Position numbers and translations under genes: made by a program. Positions 14,287 to 21,211 of a DNA stretch of 21,211 bases are shown here, piece after piece. Each line of letters begins with the position of its first letter. Position 1 is the stretch's first letter. The notes beneath the pieces were generated by a model, which was given only the letters and a program-made list of their open reading frames with translations, was not told the DNA's origin and did not search any database. Source of the stretch: Actinomycetota bacterium (GTDB lineage: Bacteria; Actinomycetota; Acidimicrobiia; Acidimicrobiales; Ilumatobacteraceae); contig WLSJ01000013.1 of the NCBI GenBank assembly GCA_009705865.1, positions 1-21,211 of the forward strand, in the 5' to 3' direction.

Positions 14287-14303
14287 GATTTCCTGCTTTC
14301 GTT

Positions 14304-14320
14304 CAACCGTTCCACGGTTG
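14304..14320 (-). promoter_or_regulatory. Hairpin in the rho leader
   Basis: On the minus strand CAACCGT and ACGGTTG form a perfect 7-bp stem around a GGA loop, ending 17 bases before the rho ATG and just before its ribosome binding site. Two weaker stems lie further upstream: CCCAA/TTGGG near 14378-14392 and CTCGG/CCGAG at 14402-14415. Rho genes are often autoregulated in the leader, so these stems are candidates for control, but function is inferred. Confidence 0.5.
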
Positions 14321-14423
14321 GATCTAGGGGTTTGGGCGCACCTGCAAAAGGTTTGAAGGAGCTACTCCATCTCGACCCCCCAAAGACTTGGGCGGGGAGA
14401 ACTCGGACACCCGAGCGACCTTC

Positions 14424-14452
14424 ACCCTAGCGGGGCACGTCACCGACAACAA
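14424..14452 (-). promoter_or_regulatory. Possible rho promoter
   Basis: Minus-strand TTGTTG (14452-14447), a 17-base spacer, and TAGGGT (14429-14424). Predicted start near 14417 gives a leader of about 130 bases containing the hairpins described. The -35 box is only a partial match. Confidence 0.4.
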
Positions 14453-14460
14453 CGATGCCG

Positions 14461-14489
14461 CCGACCTTCCTTCACCCCACTGGTACGGT
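14461..14489 (+). promoter_or_regulatory. Possible leaderless promoter of the small basic protein gene
   Basis: CCGACC (14461-14466), a 17-base spacer and TACGGT (14484-14489); the -10 box ends seven bases before the ATG at 14496. The geometry is the same as upstream of the thiolase-like gene at 4935. There is no Shine-Dalgarno site in this gap, so a leaderless transcript is likely. Confidence 0.45.
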
Positions 14490-14495
14490 CAAAGC

Positions 14496-14642
14496 ATGAA
14501 ACTTGGTCCTGGACTTACATTCTCGTGGAAACGGGCGCTCGGCGTCACTGCCGCAAAACGCAATATTTCACGTGCAACCGGAATTCCGCTCTCCCGCAAT
14601 GGTCGCCGCAATAAGTTGGGCAAATTCTTGGGTATGAAATAG
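14496..14642 (+). CDS. Small basic protein of unknown function (48 aa)
   Basis: A 48-residue Lys/Arg-rich protein. The core SWKRALGVTAAKRNISRATG (residues 10-29) is followed by IPLSRNGRRNKLGK, which has the look of a short conserved family and not of random coding. I do not recognise a characterised homologue. The frame extends upstream to 14388, but that stretch has no start signal, while ATG 14496 has a leaderless-type promoter at the right distance. The stop TAG is followed directly by the ATG of the lipoprotein gene, so the two are likely one transcript. Its high positive charge would allow nucleic-acid or membrane contact, but this is speculation. Confidence 0.6.
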   Translation: MKLGPGLTFSWKRALGVTAAKRNISRATGIPLSRNGRRNKLGKFLGMK

Positions 14643-15116
14643 ATGAAAGCTCGTTCAACGGGAATCGTCATCGCTTCCCTCATCTTTCTCGTCTCGTGTG
14701 GTGGTTCAAGCCAGTCAACTGATTCACAGCCGAAACCCACTGGCACCGTTAACCCTCAATTTGAGGCGTTCTGTACTGCATCCAAAAATCTGGATGCAGC
14801 GATGGTTGGCCCACATGGTGAAAACCCCGCTGCTATCACCGACCCGGCGGAAATGAAAACTGCATGGGCGTCAATTACGAAATTGTCTCGTGCCTTGGTC
14901 GTTGCTACACCAACTGAATTGCAAGCCGATGCCACAACCATGATGAACAGCATCATCGCAATGGACGACGTCTTTAAGGCAAATAGTTACAACTTGCTAG
15001 AGATGGCAAAAATGTCTGATGTTCGAATCGAACTCAACGACATTTCAAATGACGTTGCAGTCAAGGAAGCATCATCTCGCTTCAACACATTTCTGACAAA
15101 GACTTGCCCTAAGTAA
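14643..15116 (+). CDS. Putative lipoprotein of unknown function (157 aa)
   Basis: A 157-residue exported protein. MKARSTGIVIASLIFLVSC is a lipoprotein signal with lipobox LVSC and Cys19 as lipidation site, followed by a Gly/Ser/Thr/Pro linker to about residue 36. The mature part looks mostly helical and has two cysteines, Cys44 (FEAFCTASKNLD) and Cys155 near the C-terminus (FLTKTCPK), placed to close the domain by a disulfide. No named family is recognised. It begins directly after the stop of the small basic protein (TAGATG). It is convergent with thrC, whose stop codon begins at the very next base. It lies where thrB is found in Mycobacterium but is unrelated to homoserine kinase. Confidence 0.8.
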   Translation: MKARSTGIVIASLIFLVSCGGSSQSTDSQPKPTGTVNPQFEAFCTASKNLDAAMVGPHGENPAAITDPAEMKTAWASITKLSRALVVATPTELQADATTMMNSIIAMDDVFKANSYNLLEMAKMSDVRIELNDISNDVAVKEASSRFNTFLTKTCPK

Positions 15117-16478
15117 TTAACTCTGCGCGGCAACGAATGCTTCCACCGTTGCCAAATCGTTTGGCAATTGGGTGGTGAATTCGGGTAAATCAAATAAGTG
15201 AGACAAGTGCTGTGGCAATTCGGGCCGCACACCAGTTGCACGTTCTACTGCATCAGGAAACTTTGCCGGATGCGCAGTAGCCATCGTCAGCATCGGCACA
15301 CCATCTTCTGCAAACTCACGCGCAACTTTCACGCCGACTGCCGTATGTGGATCAATCAACATGTCAAAGTCTTCATACACCGAACGAATGGTCGCAAGAG
15401 TGTCGTGATCTGTCGCACGTGCTGCACGGAATGTAGGCGCAATCCATTTTTCGTACTGGTCCGGTTCAACAGATAAACCCTTGTCGCGGAAACGAATCAA
15501 TTGTGCCGCCGTCACTGCCCCATCGCGATCATTCATTTCAAACAACAACCGTTCAAAGTTTGAAGAGACTTGAATATCCATGCTGGGGCTAAGAGTTGGA
15601 TGAACGCCTGTAATGGCCATTGCATGCGAATCGAAAAAGCGAGTCAGAATGTCGTTCTCGTTTGAAGCAACAATGAGTCTGCGAATCGGCGCGCCCATTT
15701 GCTTTGCAATCCAGCCGCTCAGCACATTGCCGAAGTTGCCCGTTGGTACTGTGACATCAATTGGACCGTTAATTTGGCGTGTGGCTTCGAAGTAATAGAC
15801 AACTTGGGCCATAACACGGGCCCAGTTAATACTGTTCACTGCTGACAGATTGTGTTTTTCACGAAATGGTGCGTCATTGAACATTGCCTTCACAAGATCT
15901 TGGCAATCATCAAATGTTCCGTCAATAGCAACCGTGCGCACATTTGGTGAGTCGACTGTTGTCATTTGTTTGCGTTGCACGTCACTGACTCGACCGTGTG
16001 GATACAAAATAATGATGTTGATGTTGGCGCAATTCTTGACGCCATCAATCGCGGCACTTCCGGTGTCGCCGCTGGTGGCTCCGACAATGGTGACCTTCTC
16101 ATTGCGCTGAGTGAGTATGTGATCGAACAATTGCCCTAGCAATTGCAATGCAACATCTTTGAAAGCAAGCGTTGGTCCGTGAAACAGTTCCATGAGCTGG
16201 TGGCCAGCCTCAAGCGGAACAATGGGCACTACATCTGGATGACGAAATGTGGAATATGCCGTATTGCACAAACGCAGCATGGTGGCGTTGTCAATATCGG
16301 CACCGACATAGGGAACAAAAACTGATGCAGCAAGTTCGGCATACGAACCCAACGTCACATTGCCAAGAGTCGGCCATGTTTCTGGCACATACAAGCCGCC
16401 ATCGTTTGCCAAACCAGCAAGAACGACATCAGCAAAACCCAAAACAGGTGCCGCACCACGCGTGGAAACGTACTTCAT
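15117..16478 (-). CDS. thrC: Threonine synthase (long, E. coli/yeast-like class)
   Basis: A 453-residue PLP enzyme converting O-phosphohomoserine to threonine. The N-terminus MKYVSTRG and the block LFHGPTLAFKDVALQLLGQLF (98-118), with PLP lysine Lys107, are typical of the longer THR4/E. coli class. VGATSGDTGSAAIDG (132-146), VPTGNFGNVLSGW (244-256) and TAHPAKFPDAV (401-411) agree. The mycobacterial enzyme in the same locus is shorter (about 360 residues) and of another class. It follows hom by five bases, an operon arrangement joining two steps of the pathway; the homoserine kinase between them is not encoded in the window. Its stop abuts the stop of the convergent lipoprotein gene. Confidence 0.95.
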   Translation of the reverse strand: MKYVSTRGAAPVLGFADVVLAGLANDGGLYVPETWPTLGNVTLGSYAELAASVFVPYVGADIDNATMLRLCNTAYSTFRHPDVVPIVPLEAGHQLMELFHGPTLAFKDVALQLLGQLFDHILTQRNEKVTIVGATSGDTGSAAIDGVKNCANINIIILYPHGRVSDVQRKQMTTVDSPNVRTVAIDGTFDDCQDLVKAMFNDAPFREKHNLSAVNSINWARVMAQVVYYFEATRQINGPIDVTVPTGNFGNVLSGWIAKQMGAPIRRLIVASNENDILTRFFDSHAMAITGVHPTLSPSMDIQVSSNFERLLFEMNDRDGAVTAAQLIRFRDKGLSVEPDQYEKWIAPTFRAARATDHDTLATIRSVYEDFDMLIDPHTAVGVKVAREFAEDGVPMLTMATAHPAKFPDAVERATGVRPELPQHLSHLFDLPEFTTQLPNDLATVEAFVAAQS

Positions 16479-16483
16479 GGAAA

Positions 16484-17788
16484 CTATTCGCCGATAACGC
16501 GAATCAGGCCAGAAGCACGTCGCACAGCTGATGATTTGCGAAATTCGCTGACACAGGCTTGTACATCAGATTCTTTAGCACGGTGCGTAATGAACACAAG
16601 ACGGGCATCTTCACCCATGCCTTCTTGTTCTGCTGCGCGAATACTGACGCCATGGCTAGCAAACACGCCAGTAATGGCATGCAGAACGCCAGGCTTATCT
16701 TCTACATCGAGACCAATGAGATATTGCGATGACGTTTCATCGATCGGCAATACAGGAACCCGGGCAAACGTACCGATAGTGCCGTGTGTTCCCTTACGAA
16801 GATTGACTGCTGCGTCAATAACATCACCAAGTACTGCAGATGCTGTTGGTGAACCACCAGCTCCGCGACCATAAAACATCAGAGATCCGACTGCGTCACC
16901 TTCAACAAAGACTGCGTTGTACGAATCACGAACACTTGCAAGTGGGTGAGCAAACGGAACCATGGCCGGGTGCACACGCACAGCAACCGGATCTGATTGA
17001 TTCTCTTGTTCTGCAATAGCTAACAACTTCACTACATAGCCAAGTCGCTTCGCAATAGCGATATCGGCAGCAGTGATACCGCTAATACCTTCGTGATACA
17101 CATCGCCCGCGACAATGCGAGCACCAAATGCAATACTGGCGATAATTGCTGCTTTAGCTCCTGCATCGAAACCTTCAACATCAGCTGTTGGGTCACGCTC
17201 TGCAAAACCAAGACGCTGTGCTTCGCTAAGAGCTGCTGAATAGTCAGCGCCGTCTTCTGTCATTTTCGTGAGAATGAAATTTGTTGTGCCGTTTACTATT
17301 CCCATTACTCGAGTAATAGGTTCACCGCGTAATGATTCGCGCAACGCGCGGATAAGCGGAATGCCACCAGCCACCGCAGCTTCAAACAACATGTCAACAC
17401 CAGCGGCATCAGACTGTGCCCATAGTTCATGACCGACATTTGCAAGCAGTTCCTTGTTGGCCGTTACAACGGGTTTGCCATTTGCCAACGCTGCAGAGAT
17501 CAGTTCGCGCGCTGGTTCGATGCCGCCAATGACTTCAACAATGAGATCTATCGATGGGTCTGCGACTACCGCGTGCGCATCACGAGTCAGCACTCCGTCG
17601 GGAAGGGATACTTCACGATCACGACTGATGTTGCGCACCGCAACATTGGCGACTTCTAAACGAACTCCGGTACGAGCCTCAATGATGTCGGCTTGACGCT
17701 CGACAAGTTGCACGAAGGCAGCACCGACATTGCCGCAGCCAAGGACTCCGATTCGAACGATTGATTGAGGCGCGGGGGCTTTTGCCAT
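16484..17788 (-). CDS. hom: Homoserine dehydrogenase with ACT domain
   Basis: A 434-residue NAD(P)H enzyme reducing aspartate semialdehyde to homoserine, the branch point to threonine and methionine. From the chosen ATG it begins MAKAPAPQSIVRIGVLGCGNVG, with the nucleotide-binding GxGxxG at about residues 15-20. VNGTTNFIL (about 165-173) and ERDPTADVEGFDAGAKAAI (about 197-215) are catalytic-domain hallmarks. A C-terminal ACT domain (LIGLDVEDKPGVLHAITGVF, about 357-376 onward) suggests feedback control by threonine. The frame also opens ten codons earlier at GTG (17818), but the ATG fits the family better and is abutted by a small inverted repeat. It is followed by thrC after five bases. Confidence 0.95.
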   Translation of the reverse strand: MAKAPAPQSIVRIGVLGCGNVGAAFVQLVERQADIIEARTGVRLEVANVAVRNISRDREVSLPDGVLTRDAHAVVADPSIDLIVEVIGGIEPARELISAALANGKPVVTANKELLANVGHELWAQSDAAGVDMLFEAAVAGGIPLIRALRESLRGEPITRVMGIVNGTTNFILTKMTEDGADYSAALSEAQRLGFAERDPTADVEGFDAGAKAAIIASIAFGARIVAGDVYHEGISGITAADIAIAKRLGYVVKLLAIAEQENQSDPVAVRVHPAMVPFAHPLASVRDSYNAVFVEGDAVGSLMFYGRGAGGSPTASAVLGDVIDAAVNLRKGTHGTIGTFARVPVLPIDETSSQYLIGLDVEDKPGVLHAITGVFASHGVSIRAAEQEGMGEDARLVFITHRAKESDVQACVSEFRKSSAVRRASGLIRVIGE

Positions 17789-17842
17789 AGGCACCAAGCC
17801 TACGGCTATGACCACCACCCTGAAAGGGACATTTAGTAGGCC

Positions 17843-18049
17843 CTAGAGGTCTGAGTCGAAATCATTGTCGGCCATGTCGCCCATTTCATCAGTCTCCACT
17901 GCATCATCTCCACCAAGGCCATCAAGGAAATCATCACCAATAACATCAACCATCTCGCCAAAGGTCATACCGCAATTGGTGCAACGAATATCGTCGCCAA
18001 AGCCAATAACGGGTGCTTCACATTCTGGGCAAAATTCAATATCGCTCAT
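17843..18049 (-). CDS. Small acidic zinc-ribbon protein
   Basis: A 68-residue protein with an N-terminal zinc ribbon (Cys7-x2-Cys10 and Cys23-x2-Cys26: FCPECEAPV and IRCTNCGMTF) and a strongly acidic C-terminal tail rich in Asp and Glu (about 31-68). A good ribosome site (GAGG, six bases before ATG) supports expression. It lies between lysA and hom on the same strand, 54 bases before the hom ATG. Function is unknown. Such mini zinc ribbons often bind nucleic acid or act as partner proteins, and the acidic tail could mimic nucleic acid, but neither is shown by the sequence. Confidence 0.8.
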   Translation of the reverse strand: MSDIEFCPECEAPVIGFGDDIRCTNCGMTFGEMVDVIGDDFLDGLGGDDAVETDEMGDMADNDFDSDL

Positions 18050-18067
18050 CTATTCCTCTCGGTTACT

Positions 18068-18089
18068 CACACCGTACGAAGCGGGTGTG
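18068..18089 (-). repeat. Short inverted repeat between lysA and the zinc-ribbon gene
   Basis: CACACC (18068-18073) and GGTGTG (18084-18089) form a 6-bp stem with a ten-base loop in the 49-base gap after lysA. No T-run follows, so it is at most a processing or weak pausing stem. Confidence 0.3.
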
Positions 18090-18098
18090 CCAGATGAG

Positions 18099-19370
18099 TT
18101 ACAGGTCGAGACGAACGAGGTCGTCGTAGGTCTCACGACGCACGACTAGGCGCGATGTGCCGCCAGAGACAAAGACAACGGCTGGCCGCATGACTTTGTT
18201 GTAGTTACTTGCCATGGAATATCCGTAGGCACCGGTAACTGGAGTAACCAACAAATCACCTACTGAAACATTCGGTGGTACCGCAGCTGATTCAACAAGA
18301 ATGTCACCACTTTCGCAATGCTTGCCCACGATGCGCGCGTTGTCTGTGCGATCAACCGACATTCGTGCGGGGTCACACGTTTCATATCCACTTCCGTACA
18401 AAACAGGACGTGGGTTATCGCTCATCCCGCCATCAACAGAAATATATGTACGAATTCCTTCAATCGGCTTCACAGTGCCCACGGTGTACACAGTGATACC
18501 GGCTGACGCAACGATGCTGCGACCTGGTTCTACTGAAATTTTTGAACCTGATGGCAATGACTTCGTTGCGCGCTGCAACACTGCTGCCCATTGCTCGATG
18601 GTCGGTGCTTCTTCATTTTCTGTGTACGCAACACCGAGTCCGCCTCCCAATGTGAGTTCTGACAAGTTCAATGTTGAGAACAAATCGACCATAACTTTGC
18701 TTGCCTCTGCGAAGTTTTCGACCGCAAATACATTCGAACCGATATGACAGTGAATACCAATCAACTCGACTGCAGCTGACGCTTGCGCACGGGCAATTGC
18801 TTTGCGTGCATCCCCGTTATTCAGATTGAAACCGAACTTTGAATCATCTTGACCAGTCGAGACAAATTCATGCGTGTGAACGTGCACACCTGGAGTAATT
18901 CGCAATTGAACTCGAATAACAGGTACGCCTTCAGAACGAAGCAGTTCAAGTCGATCTAATTCATCAAAACTATCCACCACAATGTGATTGATTCCGGCAT
19001 TAATTGCCATACGCAGTTCATCAAGAGATTTGTTGTTGCCATGAAGAACGCAACTACTTGCCGGAACTCCGGCATGAAGAACCGTATGCAATTCTCCACC
19101 TGTTGCAACATCAAGCAACATTCCTTCTTCATGAGCTAGTCGAGCCATCGCGCCACACAAGAACGCCTTCGTGGCATAGACAACATTGCCCGCTCCGAAT
19201 GCTGCTACTGCCGCGCGGCATCGAGCACGTAAATGTTCTTCGTCGTAGACAAAAAGCGGTGTGCCATATTGCGCTGCAAGCTCTGCGACACGTACGCCAC
19301 CGATTGACAATGAATCATCTGTACCGACACTTGCCGAATCAGGAAATAGACGAAGAGGGATCGCGCTCAC
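18099..19370 (-). CDS. lysA: Diaminopimelate decarboxylase
   Basis: A 423-residue fold-type III PLP enzyme that makes lysine from meso-diaminopimelate, the last step of lysine synthesis. The PLP lysine is in VVYATKAF (Lys68 from the chosen start). GIHCHIGSN, the glycine-rich phosphate-binding segment LGGGLGVAY, EPGRS and the substrate-binding Cys in GKHCESGDIL are all present. The frame runs further upstream inside argS, but GTG at 19370 is chosen because it overlaps the argS stop as GTGA and has GGAG five bases upstream. That gives a normal family length, so argS and lysA are translationally coupled as in other actinobacteria. Confidence 0.96.
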   Translation of the reverse strand: MSAIPLRLFPDSASVGTDDSLSIGGVRVAELAAQYGTPLFVYDEEHLRARCRAAVAAFGAGNVVYATKAFLCGAMARLAHEEGMLLDVATGGELHTVLHAGVPASSCVLHGNNKSLDELRMAINAGINHIVVDSFDELDRLELLRSEGVPVIRVQLRITPGVHVHTHEFVSTGQDDSKFGFNLNNGDARKAIARAQASAAVELIGIHCHIGSNVFAVENFAEASKVMVDLFSTLNLSELTLGGGLGVAYTENEEAPTIEQWAAVLQRATKSLPSGSKISVEPGRSIVASAGITVYTVGTVKPIEGIRTYISVDGGMSDNPRPVLYGSGYETCDPARMSVDRTDNARIVGKHCESGDILVESAAVPPNVSVGDLLVTPVTGAYGYSMASNYNKVMRPAVVFVSGGTSRLVVRRETYDDLVRLDL

Positions 19371-21103
19371 ATTTGCTCCGGTGCTCGAATACCCAGAAGG
19401 GCTAGACCTTGTGCCATAACGCGCGCAGTCGCATCGCACAAGGCAAGGCGTGAATCACGAATGGTCTCATTTTCTGCTTTCAAAACTGGGCAATGTTCGT
19501 AGAACGATGTGAAGTCAGTGGCGAGATCAAACAAGTATGTGCACAGTTTGTGCGGCCCTAAGGTGTCAATCATTTCCCACACAGCGGAATCAAAACGCAA
19601 AATTCGTAAAGCTAAGTCTCGTTCTTGAACCTCAACCAATGCGGGCACGACATCACGAATAGAAGTTCTCTCTATGCCAGCACGACGAAAAATACTGCAA
19701 ATACGTGCATGTGCATATTGCAAATACGGTGCAGTATTGCCTTCAAACGACAACATGCGATCCCAGTCAAAGATGTAATCCTTCACGCGATCAGAACTGA
19801 GGTCTGAATACTTCACGGCCCCAATGCCAATCATGGTGGCCACTTCTGTTCGATCTACAGCGGACATCTCTGGGTTCTTTTCGGCGACAGCCACTTCTGC
19901 ACGCTCAACTGCCTCATCAAGCAATGCATTCAGTTTCACGGTCTCGCCGCCAGAACGACTCTTCAACATTTTGCGATCCGCACCAAGAACACTGCCAAAC
20001 GACACATGGTTCATGGTGTAACCCTCTGGTAGCCAACCGGCTTTGCGAGCAACTGCTTCCACCATCTGTAGATGTTGTGCTTGTGGTGCACCCACTACAT
20101 ACAGAAGAGACCGAGCACCGATGCGTTCGACTCGATCAATAACGCACGCCAAGTCTGATGTTGCATAGTTATAGCCGCCATCACCTTTGCGAATGATTAA
20201 CGGCAGAGGCTCGTTGTCTCGGTTTGTAAAGCCATCAACGAACACAACTTCTGCGCCATCACTCTCTTCTAGCAACTTTGCTTCACGAAGGCGTTCAACA
20301 ACTGGAGCAAGCAGAGGGTTGTACGCGCTCTCTCCCATCAGATCATCATCAGTGAGCAATACATCAAGCTGGCGATACACCTGGTTGAAATAGCGTGTAC
20401 TTTCACTGACCAACGTGCGCCACAATCGCAATGTGTCGTCATCGCCGCCTTGCAACATAACTACGCGTGCACGTGCACGACCCTTAAATTCATCTGACTC
20501 TTCAAACTTGCGGCGCGCAGATTTATAAAAGCCGTCAAGGTCACCAACGCCCAATTCATGAGCGGCATTATCTTCGCCCATGTCAATGAGATGTTCAATC
20601 AACATGCCAAAAGGCGTGCCCCAGTCACCAATATGGTTTTCGCGTACAACCGTATGGCCAACAAACATCAGCGCCCGTACAAGAGCGTCGCCTATGACGC
20701 TTGAACGAAGATGACCAACATGCATTTCTTTTGCAACGTTTGGCGCGGAGTAGTCAACGACAACAGTGTGTGGATCTGACGATGCACGCACCCCAAGGCG
20801 TTCACTATGCGCGGCTCCAGATAATTGATCTGCGATGAACGTGTTCGAAAAGACAAGGTTGATAAATCCGGGGCCAGCAATTTCTGTTGAGGCCAACATG
20901 TCAGACACGTCACCTGCAGCATCCAGAACCTTTTGTGCCACTTCACGGGGCTGAAGTCCTAGTTTCTTTGCAAGTGCAAGTGCCCCATTTGCCTGACCAT
21001 CTGCGCGATCGCTTGGCCGAACCACAGGGTCGCACGCAACTCCGGCAACAGCCGCGAATGCGGGCGCCAAGCGTTCGGCAACGGAAATAAATGGATCAGC
21101 CAT
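19367..21103 (-). CDS. argS: Arginyl-tRNA synthetase
   Basis: A 578-residue class I aminoacyl-tRNA synthetase charging tRNA-Arg. It has an N-terminal additional domain (about 1-110) that binds the tRNA D-loop, the HIGH-type signature SAPNVAKEMHVGHLRSS (119-135, HVGH at 128-131), and a KMSKS-like site KMLKS (378-382); many ArgRS vary here. The DALR anticodon-binding domain is at about 455-578. The stop overlaps the lysA start by four bases. The ATG start has only a weak purine stretch upstream. It is divergent from a tRNA gene 90 bases away, which in mycobacteria is tRNA-Arg. Confidence 0.97.
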   Translation of the reverse strand: MADPFISVAERLAPAFAAVAGVACDPVVRPSDRADGQANGALALAKKLGLQPREVAQKVLDAAGDVSDMLASTEIAGPGFINLVFSNTFIADQLSGAAHSERLGVRASSDPHTVVVDYSAPNVAKEMHVGHLRSSVIGDALVRALMFVGHTVVRENHIGDWGTPFGMLIEHLIDMGEDNAAHELGVGDLDGFYKSARRKFEESDEFKGRARARVVMLQGGDDDTLRLWRTLVSESTRYFNQVYRQLDVLLTDDDLMGESAYNPLLAPVVERLREAKLLEESDGAEVVFVDGFTNRDNEPLPLIIRKGDGGYNYATSDLACVIDRVERIGARSLLYVVGAPQAQHLQMVEAVARKAGWLPEGYTMNHVSFGSVLGADRKMLKSRSGGETVKLNALLDEAVERAEVAVAEKNPEMSAVDRTEVATMIGIGAVKYSDLSSDRVKDYIFDWDRMLSFEGNTAPYLQYAHARICSIFRRAGIERTSIRDVVPALVEVQERDLALRILRFDSAVWEMIDTLGPHKLCTYLFDLATDFTSFYEHCPVLKAENETIRDSRLALCDATARVMAQGLALLGIRAPEQM

Positions 21104-21192
21104 GGGCTTCTATTCTGCCTTGTGCAACACCGCAGACGGGGTTCCAATATTTCGTGGCGTAGACTGACCCCAATCGTGATTCTTCACGTCAC

Positions 21193-21211
21193 GCTCACGT
21201 AGCTCAGCGGA
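21193..21211 (+). tRNA. tRNA gene, 5' end only (probably tRNA-Arg)
   Basis: The last 19 bases fit the start of a tRNA: acceptor strand GCTCACG (21193-21199), T8-A9, D-stem GCTC (21202-21205) and the start of the D-loop AGCGGA. The anticodon lies outside the window, so the Arg identity is inferred only from the neighbour argS and from the same order in Mycobacterium. A -10-like TAGACT (21160-21165) lies upstream without a clear -35 box. Confidence 0.65.

Noticed and set aside
18099..19439. lysA start at the first possible codon (19439)
   Set aside because: This would add 23 residues fully inside argS; the GTG at 19370 overlaps the argS stop and has a ribosome binding site.
1..21211. Insertion sequences, prophage genes, toxin-antitoxin modules or CRISPR arrays
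   Set aside because: No transposase, integrase, terminal repeats, phage structural genes or regularly spaced repeats were seen; the only clear direct repeat is inside rho.

Overview
This window is a chromosomal housekeeping segment from an actinobacterium, most likely a member of the class Acidimicrobiia with moderate GC content. The gene order on the minus strand is argS, lysA, (zinc ribbon), hom, thrC, rho, rpmE, (conserved hypothetical), (lipoprotein), prfA, prmC, then rpiB, glyA, wecA/tagO-like, atpZ, atpI, atpB, atpE and the first codons of atpF. This is the classical actinobacterial block known from Mycobacterium (tRNA-Arg, argS, lysA, thrA, thrC, thrB, rho, rpmE, prfA, hemK, sua5, rfe, atpI, atpB, atpE, atpF). 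The long actinobacterial-type Rho insertion, the Glu-type RpiB, the lipoprotein signals and the leaderless-type promoters fit the same placement. The class assignment is inferred from synteny and protein style; no database search was run. || Layout from the right end: a 5' fragment of a tRNA (probably tRNA-Arg) on the plus strand is divergent from the minus-strand argS-lysA-zinc ribbon-hom-thrC run, which makes arginyl-tRNA and covers the last step of lysine synthesis and two steps of threonine synthesis. The usual homoserine kinase gene thrB is absent here. A small plus-strand pair lies between thrC and rho: a 48-residue basic protein and a lipoprotein. Rho has its own leader with several hairpins. 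It is followed by rpmE, a conserved protein of unknown function, a lipoprotein, and prfA-prmC (release factor 1 and the methylase of its GGQ motif), which overlap by 8 bases. || In the centre, a plus-strand two-gene unit interrupts the minus-strand block: a thiolase-like protein without the nucleophilic cysteine, translationally coupled (GTGA overlap) to an S9/DPP-IV-type peptidase. It occupies the place where sua5 is found in Mycobacterium. To its left, rpiB and glyA overlap by one base and are followed by a WecA/TagO-type membrane glycosyl-1-phosphate transferase. A good promoter (TTGACC-18-TAGATT) then precedes the ATP synthase operon atpZ-atpI-atpB-atpE-atpF. || No insertion sequences, prophage genes or CRISPR arrays were seen, and no stretch above about 300 bases lacks a gene. 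The longest non-coding stretch is the roughly 210 bases upstream of rho. The points most worth following are the N/Q-rich, prion-like insertion in Rho with an internal 31-bp in-frame repeat, the coupled catalytically odd thiolase and peptidase genes, and two convergent gene pairs with no intergenic space at all.
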